Below, one piece after another: positions 58,901 to 64,000 of a stretch of DNA of 64,000 nucleotides. The notes beneath the pieces are model-generated. The model worked only from the letters and a program-made list of their open reading frames with translations, did not search any database and was not told where the DNA came from. Within the stretch, counting starts at the first letter, position 1. Every line of letters begins with the position of its first letter. Source of the stretch: Struthio camelus (Eukaryota > Chordata > Aves > Struthioniformes > Struthionidae); contig NC_090944.1 of assembly GCF_040807025.1 (NCBI RefSeq), positions 116,554,738 to 116,618,737 on the forward strand. The letters run 5' to 3'. Position numbers and translations under genes: made by a program.

Positions 58901-60286
58901 TGGAAGCTGGAGCAGGAGTGAAGGTAATACAGACTGGAAGACAGAAATTGAGAGATTATTTTAGAAATGTATTGAGAAAAAAAGAGAAATGTAAGGAATG
59001 AAGTAAAGAATATTATGAAAGAGGATAGGTTTAAGGGTGGAGGAAAGAAAAGACAGAGGAAATAGTGAAAACAGAACATAACAAAAGATCATTAATCTAT
59101 TTATAAGATATATTGATATAGCATTCAGAGGTCTGTTACAGGAAGGAAGATGAGGAGAGAGAGCAGCCCTCAGCATTAACTGAGGAAGTTATGTCTTCCA
59201 CCTGCATCAGTACATGTCATGGCATAGGGATGAATTTGGCTGGCCAGTGAAATGGCAATAGTACTAATTCTTTACCTAATTAATGCTTACTTTCTATTTC
59301 AACAAAATGGAGAGCCTGTGATCACTTCAGAAACATCATGCTCATAATTCTCAAGTATCCAAGAAGGTTTAAACAGTTTTGTTAAATTAAATTATTCAGA
59401 AAAATCAGGCTAAACTGAATCTTATATTTTAAAATGCATCAAGCTGTGAATCCTTTGTCCTGTAACGAGGCTACATAATTTCTATTCTTAATACAACATT
59501 AGAACTAGTTAGTTACAGATAAAGAGGTTTCCTTTTCCAGCTTAAATTTCATCTGTTATGCAGGAAGAATTGTATGTTATTAGAAGATTATAATTAATAT
59601 ATAGGAAATAGACACAGATCATTTTTTCTCTTAGTTGGGGATGTCCAAAATGTTCATCTCATAGAATCACATCTTATATGGAAAATGAAAAAAAATGCAA
59701 TTTGTGAAAGATTTTTCCAGAAAGCCTGATTCATTGAGTTACGGGGAAGGCTTCCATTGGATTTAGATCATATCCACAGCATGAAGCTGAGAGTATAGCG
59801 TAAGACCTTGGTGAAGTGAATGACTCGGCTGAGAATGCTTGTTGACTGAAACAGGCCTCACTTCTGTTAGGTGGGTTTTTTACCATTCTAATATAAAACA
59901 ATGCCACTAGCAGCAGCAGACACTTCTTTACATGGCCACACCCCAAAATAAACACTGGCTTAAAACTTGATTTATGTTGACATTTAATATTAAATTCACA
60001 TCACCATTTAATTACAGTATGTTACTTCCTACCCTCATTTTCTTTATGGAAACATGTTAGTGCAGCTACTTAATAACACTTTTAAAGACATCAAAACCTT
60101 TGAGAAATGAAGCAGGTATTTGATATGCATATTACAAATGTTTGATTTGAAATATACTAAACAATTTCTGTATTTCTTCTAGATTCAGAAAAGATGGCGG
60201 GGCTATTATGTTCGAAAGTATAACTATAATTATTATGCACTGAAAAAATACCTGGAAGCCATTTCTGTGAATAATGAGATTGTCAG
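40916..60286 (+). CDS. SPATA17: SPATA17, spermatogenesis-associated protein 17 (5' part, exons 1-5)
   Basis: The coding join is 40916-40983, 46464-46553, 48106-48187, 54578-54628 and 60183-60286. It is 395 nt, or 131 codons plus two bases, with GT/AG at all junctions and no stop. The protein begins MATLARLQARLP and carries three IQ motifs: residues 35-53 (IQSWFRGHRVRAY), 59-77 (IQKWWRGYQGRRY) and 94-112 (IQKRWRGYYVRKY). IQ motifs bind calmodulin without needing calcium. The family is about 360 residues and testis-enriched, with roles inferred in spermatogenesis, cilia or germ-cell apoptosis. The C-terminal 230 or so residues are beyond the right edge. Gene order beside GPATCH2 on the opposite strand supports the call. 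Confidence 0.95.
40984..46463 (+). other. SPATA17: SPATA17 intron 1
   Basis: A 5.5-kb intron whose first 330 bp belong to the CpG island and carry a YY1-like AGATGGCGGC. A long plus-strand frame of about 305 codons (40468-41385) crosses it but is a GC-rich chance opening. Nothing else is recognised. Confidence 0.88.
46464..46553 (+). CDS. SPATA17: SPATA17 coding exon 2 (first IQ motif)
   Basis: This 90-nt exon completes Arg23 and encodes residues 24-52 plus two bases of Arg53. It holds DEYRKKEYKAAVKIQSWFRG and then HRVRAYI. The IQ motif consensus IQxxxRGxxxR is fully present (Ile39, Gln40, Arg44, Gly45, Arg49). The acceptor is ATTTTCAG and the donor GTAAAT. Confidence 0.95.
46554..48105 (+). 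other. SPATA17: SPATA17 intron 2
   Basis: A 1.55-kb AT-rich intron. It has a perfect 10-bp duplication, TATGTTTCAT twice, at 47721-47740. No exon or mobile element is recognised. Confidence 0.88.
48106..48187 (+). CDS. SPATA17: SPATA17 coding exon 3 (second IQ motif)
   Basis: This 82-nt exon completes Arg53 and encodes residues 54-80, YLNNVVIIIQKWWRG followed by YQGRRYFRKMVA. Key IQ residues are Ile62, Gln63, Arg67, Gly68 and Arg72. The acceptor is CTTTTTAG and the donor GTAGGA, and the exon ends in phase 0. Confidence 0.95.
49383..49495 (+). mobile_element. Probable old CR1 3' fragment
   Basis: The segment reads GTGGAAC, then PSTVGLFKSKLDK-like coding with FKSKLDK and a following MV-stop, which is the layout just before the end of CR1/L3-type ORF2 (P-S-E-F-K-S-R-L-D). 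It is short and diverged, so the subfamily cannot be assigned. It lies in SPATA17 intron 3. Confidence 0.5.
49985..50240 (+). mobile_element. CR1 LINE 3' end fragment
   Basis: It starts with a remnant of the CR1 block R-x-R-G-S-G-H-K-L-K, and contains GAGAGGTGGAGCCTCTGTCT, CTGCTTTAACCAAGGGTTTAG and ACCTCCAGTGGTCCCTTCCA, all diagnostic of the CR1 3' coding end and UTR. It ends in a decayed octamer tail near TTTATGGTTCTATGAAATT. It is diverged and truncated, in sense orientation within SPATA17 intron 3. Confidence 0.8.
53173..53251. repeat. AT/TG-rich microsatellite
   Basis: Runs of (TA)n, then TATACATATATGTATATGTGTGTATACATACATACA, then (TA)n again form an imperfect alternating purine-pyrimidine tract. 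It is partly self-complementary and likely length-polymorphic. Confidence 0.9.
53574..53965. mobile_element. Non-autonomous Tc1/mariner-type DNA transposon (Kanga/Tigger-like MITE)
   Basis: This 392-bp element begins CAGTGAAACCC and ends with the matching inverted terminus GGGGATTCACTG. Read inward, the two ends agree at CAGTGAA-CCC---ATAGA and part of the following ten bases. TA dinucleotides lie directly outside both ends (53572-53573 and 53966-53967), the target duplication of Tc1/mariner elements. The terminus resembles the CAGTGAAACC ends of Kanga/Tigger elements. There is no transposase coding region inside. It lies in SPATA17 intron 3. Confidence 0.7.
54578..54628 (+). CDS. SPATA17: SPATA17 coding exon 4 (linker before third IQ motif)
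   Basis: This 51-nt exon encodes residues 81-97, TAYFIMKMNFYNEMAVR. It is flanked by a long T-rich tract with TTCACAG acceptor and a GTAAAT donor. It aligns with the mammalian segment of the pattern AYYTMMMNLYNAMAVR and supplies the hydrophobic N-terminal side of the third IQ helix. It is phase 0 on both sides. Confidence 0.93.
54629..60182 (+). other. SPATA17: SPATA17 intron 4
   Basis: A 5.6-kb intron with no element or additional exon that I can support. Purine-rich sequence at about 58960-59080 explains the hydrophobic open frames seen on its complement. Confidence 0.85.
60183..60286 (+). CDS. SPATA17: SPATA17 coding exon 5 (third IQ motif, last exon in the window)
   Basis: This 104-nt exon encodes residues 98-131 plus two bases of residue 132: IQKRWRGYYVRKYNYNYYAL, then KKYLEAISVNNEIV. 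Ile98, Gln99, Arg103, Gly104 and Arg108 fit the IQ consensus. The acceptor is TCTTCTAG and the donor GTAAAG. The next family exon, a long charged coiled-coil-like segment rich in Glu and Lys, is not present before 64000. Confidence 0.95.
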
Positions 60287-61194
60287 GTAAAGATAAAAAT
60301 TCCATGTGGTCGAACTTAAATTTCCTCTTTTTATTTGTAGAAAAGTTTATGATACTAATTAAACTATTTTTTCAGTGTAGGATCCCCTCCATTTTCTAAC
60401 ACATAGATAGCAGTCATCATTCTCTGTTACCTCGAGACTATGCATGTTGTGCCACGTTCTCGTTTACACTGTTATGAATTCAAAGTAATTCTTTCGAATT
60501 AATTGAAAGTACTCTGGGTTTATACCAATTTAATAAAACAGAATTTAGCTCTTCACCTGCCTTCAGAATTCATAGACAGTTATGCCTTGGAAATAGTTTG
60601 TTGAAATAGACTTTTTACCAGTATACACAGGCTAAGGGGAACTTCTTTTTTTTTTCCTAATTTGTTTTGAAAATTGATTATTGACAGTGAATCAAAGTGC
60701 AAACTTCTATCTAACTTATAATCATGTACCATACTATGAATATTAGTTGGTTTTAATTGTTCCTTGCCTTTGCTCAAATTCTTACAGTCATTTGGGGGGA
60801 GGGGAAAAAGAGAATCAGTGTGCTAGGAACCCTGCTTCTCGTGATGGCTTATTGATGATGTCATGCAAATGGGCTTACTCGGTGGAAAACAAGTGTGTAA
60901 AACAAAGGTTCAGATGGATCCAGCACACTTTTGCCTAAATGCCTGGATACTTGTAGCACATCAGAGCTTCATTAGACCTAAAGACTGTCTACAGATAGTG
61001 TATAAGCAGACTTCAGAACATTTGAAAAACAATGGTGTGGACACACGGCAAAGTAAATTCTTCTCAGAGTTACAGAAGAGATTTGCCTGTTTGGGATTAC
61101 TAGACAGAGCCGTTACTAGCTCACTACCATTGCTAGATTACTAGCTAGAACCATTGTTGCTATATATTCCTACTGTACTTCTGGCTGTCCCCTG

Positions 61195-61300
61195 TGCTTA
61201 AGTTGAAAGCTCTCTAGAACAGAGGCAATTATTTCCCTTGTTGTCCATACAGTACCTAGCACACTTCATGTCCTGATGCATGAGTATTCATGTAACTGCA
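61195..61300 (+). repeat. Probable ancient interspersed repeat tail
   Basis: The order AAGCTCT, a purine-rich CAGAGGCA, a T-rich stretch, then TACAGTACCTAGCACA and GTCCTGATGCATGAGTA matches a 3' segment common to old amniote SINE/LINE families, in which CTTTGGGGCAGGGACTGTC is followed by TACAGTGCCTAGCACA and GTCCTG. I cannot name the family with confidence. Confidence 0.5.
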
Positions 61301-62170
61301 GAAACTGACAAAATACTCCCCAGCTGACCATAACCATTATTTTCTCTTTGTTAGTGAAAATGTGTTGGACAAAATCCATCCAGTTTCTACTGTTTAAAAA
61401 TACTGAAGCAAATCTTTACTTTCAGAAGTATAGAAATATAAGGAAGTCTAATAAAAAAAAAAGTTTCTAGAGGTCTGATCTAGATCACATGGCAAAGGCA
61501 AATCAGCCAGAAGATTGTGTTAGAGGAGAAAGCATATACAATGTCTATATGAAAAGCACTAATTATCCAACTTTTTTGAACACTATTTATTATTTTCTAT
61601 TAGTTTTCCACAATTATAGTTCATGCTACATTCTCTGTGTCATAGCATTGTAACTCCTATATAACGTTGTTACTTATAATGAAACATCCTCATAGCTGCC
61701 TCTGATCTTTGATTACTGTTTATTTAAATGTATTTTTATGCAGAAAATTAGATCATAACTCAGCAAACCAAAACTTAAAAAGTCAGTTAATCTCTTCAAT
61801 TATATCTTCCTGCTCTGAATTTCTTCAATTTTTTTCTGTTTTTGGAAAGACAGAATCCTAGGAAGACTAGACTAAATCTTGGAAAAAGTGTAAGACCATA
61901 GCTTTTCTGATCTAAAATGAATATATCTAGATGAACTGAACAACCTGCTTATCTGTTCAAAATAGTTCTATCACTACTTTCCAAAGTAGTGTTCTAAAAC
62001 CTAGAACAACTCTCAGAACTGGCAGACGGACCTTTTGATGTTTGTGAACAGAACAAATTAGTAAGTGATATTCCTGCTGTATTGAACACAGAGTTATGGA
62101 TGCTTTGTGTTTTATTTCCCCACAATCGATCTCTGTTAGGTACACCTACCTTTGGAAGACGACAAAAATA

Positions 62171-62202
62171 TTTCTGTGTTTCAGTGTTTCTGTGTTTCTG
62201 TG
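62171..62202 (+). repeat. 8-bp tandem repeat (TTTCTGTG)x4
   Basis: Four exact-length octamers follow each other: TTTCTGTG, TTTCAGTG, TTTCTGTG, TTTCTGTG, with a partial fifth. One base differs in copy 2. The period and sequence recall the CR1 terminal octamer, but no CR1 body is visible alongside. Confidence 0.85.
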
Positions 62203-63861
62203 TTTGACATGTTCAGCAAATTCCCTAGTATTTGCTCTAGGTCATTAAAACCCATAAAACTTATGTATTAGATTTTGATCAGGATCTCTACATTCAGTAT
62301 ATTGGCCTGGTTTTTGCATTATTTTTCTTCTAACACATAAAGTGAGCAGTATGAGTTCACATACATTAAAAGTGTGTCAGAGTTGGTCTATGTGAGCTCT
62401 TACTTGGCTACTGATAGATAGTTATTCTGCTAATTGAAGTTCTGTCTTCATTTTTGAAATACATGGTTTTGGTTTTTTGTGTTAGGAAAGTGTAAGAGTA
62501 TTACTATGGAAGCCACCAAACAAGTCTTGGATTTACTTATAATTTATCTGTTCCAGAGTTAATAGTATGGGGTTTTTTATGCATATGCAAGAACAAATTT
62601 TCATACATAGACTAGATGTTTTAAAAAGATAAATTAGTTTGATTAATTTAAAGGATGAATTTGCATCTGGTGGACATGCACCCTTGTAACCACTAGTCTC
62701 ATGCAAAAATTGCCTTAGATTAATGAACATTAAAATGATATCATGAAATTAAAAATGAGCCAGAGAATTGCAGATTGGTGTTAATATGTTAAATAAATAT
62801 GTTAAAACATATTAAATGTCCGTGAAGGACAACTAATGTACTTCAGTTGACAGAAACCCAAACTGAAAGTCATTTTCTGTATTTTTTGGGGGTTATAAAT
62901 GTTGATTTAAATCATTACTTTGTCTTGTAGAAGCCTTCACTGTATATTTCATGTTACAAGGAATAATACCTACCTAAATTCATAGCTGAAATGTTTTAAT
63001 TAGAATGTTTATGAAGTGTTTGTTACTTTTTGTTTAGAATATTTATCTTTCAGTTAAAAAGCAAGTTAAAATAAATTTTCCAGCTAGTTTGGTCGAATAT
63101 ATCACATCCTTTCAGTTTTAAGAAGGTAGCACTTATCAATCAGGTATCAGTGCAGTAATTTCTTTGTTGTGGTACATTTAAAAAGAAAAATATACATTGC
63201 CTTCAACATTCTTTCAGTAGAATCCATCAGGTGCTTAGTTAAGATCAGCTGTAGGCCCTCAGCCTAGCAGATTTTTCCAGTCTTTGGGCTAAGGATCACT
63301 GCCAACTACTTTGGCCCCAATGTGGCCCAGTTGATCTTTTTCCTACCGGGAATATAGAACAAGGTAGAGGAGAGATTTCCTGCATATTTCCATCCCTCAT
63401 CATATCAGGCCTGGGAGAGTATAACTTCCTTGTTCATAAATACTTTTTGTATATAAAATTGTTGCAATTGTTCATTATGAAAAAAAAAACCCAAAAACAG
63501 CAGGACTCATCTGAAATTGCAAAGTGCATCTTTATTTAAAGTGCTGGGTTTTATTCCAGCATCAGTGTTATGGAAATTTACATGTTGGTGAAGAGAATCC
63601 CTAGTACACTATCTGCAGTCAAATTAAGCCAGATTTGAGTGTTTGCATCTCTACATCTCTAGAACTAAACAAAATAACAGAATCATGATACACAAATGAT
63701 CCAATTATTTTCTCATTCATCTTATGGCTGCATTCATCAAAGTTTCAGCATTAGTGCTATGTCACTTGCTAGTAAAGACATAAGTTTCTCCACATAATAC
63801 TGAAACCACAGTGAAACACACACTAGTAGTAAGAACTCCAAAGTGGTATAGAAACAAAGCA

Positions 63862-63916
63862 ACACACACACACGCACACACACACACAAAAACACACACA
63901 CACACACACACACGCA
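63862..63916. repeat. (CA)n microsatellite
   Basis: Roughly 25 CA units are interrupted by two CG variants and one AAAA interruption. It is likely polymorphic. It lies in SPATA17 intron 5. Confidence 0.95.
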
Positions 63917-64000
63917 GAGTTTGTCTGTTCAAAAGTTAGTTTAAACTATATTCTTTCCGGTATTATGGTGTAGTCCTAAACGGTAACACAACATATTTTT

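Larger units (their letters stand above)
60287..64000 (+). other. SPATA17: SPATA17 intron 5 (partial)
   Basis: Intronic sequence running off the right edge. It holds the ancient repeat tail (61195), the octamer repeat (62171) and the CA microsatellite (63862). The expected Glu/Lys-rich next exon was not found. Confidence 0.85.

Noticed and set aside
58831..59176. Hydrophobic minus-strand frames at 59 kb as membrane proteins
   Set aside because: They are the complement of a purine-rich tract, which automatically reads as Phe/Leu/Ser-rich.
60863..61144. 93-codon plus-strand frame in SPATA17 intron 5 as a candidate next exon
   Set aside because: It lacks the Glu/Lys-rich sequence expected after the third IQ motif and its flanks give no phase-matching acceptor and donor.
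61974..61991. Perfect short inverted repeat ACTACTTT-CC-AAAGTAGT
   Set aside because: Loop of two bases and AT-rich 8-bp arms; not distinguishable from chance in 64 kb.

Overview
This window is vertebrate nuclear DNA. It is AT-rich, has long introns and one CpG island, and is most likely from a bird. The bird call rests on CR1 LINE copies, the best of which carries the avian-type 3' terminal octamer repeat (ATTCTGTG)n, and on compact introns around genes I recognise. There is nothing bacterial here: no operons, CRISPR arrays or phage.

The window holds the 5' parts of two genes arranged head to head around a CpG island at about 40.08-41.31 kb. GPATCH2 (G-patch domain-containing protein 2) runs leftwards on the minus strand. 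Exons 1-5 (40469 down to 21272) join with every splice phase consistent and encode residues 1-365. The C-terminal part, including the G-patch itself, lies left of the window. SPATA17 (spermatogenesis-associated protein 17, an IQ-motif protein) runs rightwards on the plus strand. Exons 1-5 (40916 to 60286) encode residues 1-131 plus two bases of the next codon and contain three IQ motifs. Its remaining exons lie right of the window. The two start codons are 446 bp apart, so they very probably share a bidirectional promoter.

Layout: 1-21271 is GPATCH2 intron 5, with one CR1 LINE at about 3.05-4.31 kb whose reverse-transcriptase frame has only two nonsense changes. 21272-31808 holds GPATCH2 exons 5, 4, 3 and 2, with a degraded CR1 in intron 3. 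31809-40413 is GPATCH2 intron 1. 40414-40983 holds the two first exons and the shared promoter. 40984-64000 is SPATA17 exons and introns, with two CR1 tails, a non-autonomous Tc1/mariner-type (Kanga/Tigger-like) element with TA target duplications, an old repeat tail, and AT-, CA- and octamer-type simple repeats.

GPATCH2 is a nuclear protein expected to act with a DEAH-box RNA helicase. SPATA17 is expected to bind calmodulin through its IQ motifs in male germ cells or cilia. The two share a promoter region, not a pathway. I found no new biological system. The most useful observations are the shared promoter with a strong-context upstream ORF before SPATA17, the weak first start versus strong second start of GPATCH2, the frame-preserved CR1, the short TA-flanked DNA transposon, and one unexplained protein-like remnant.
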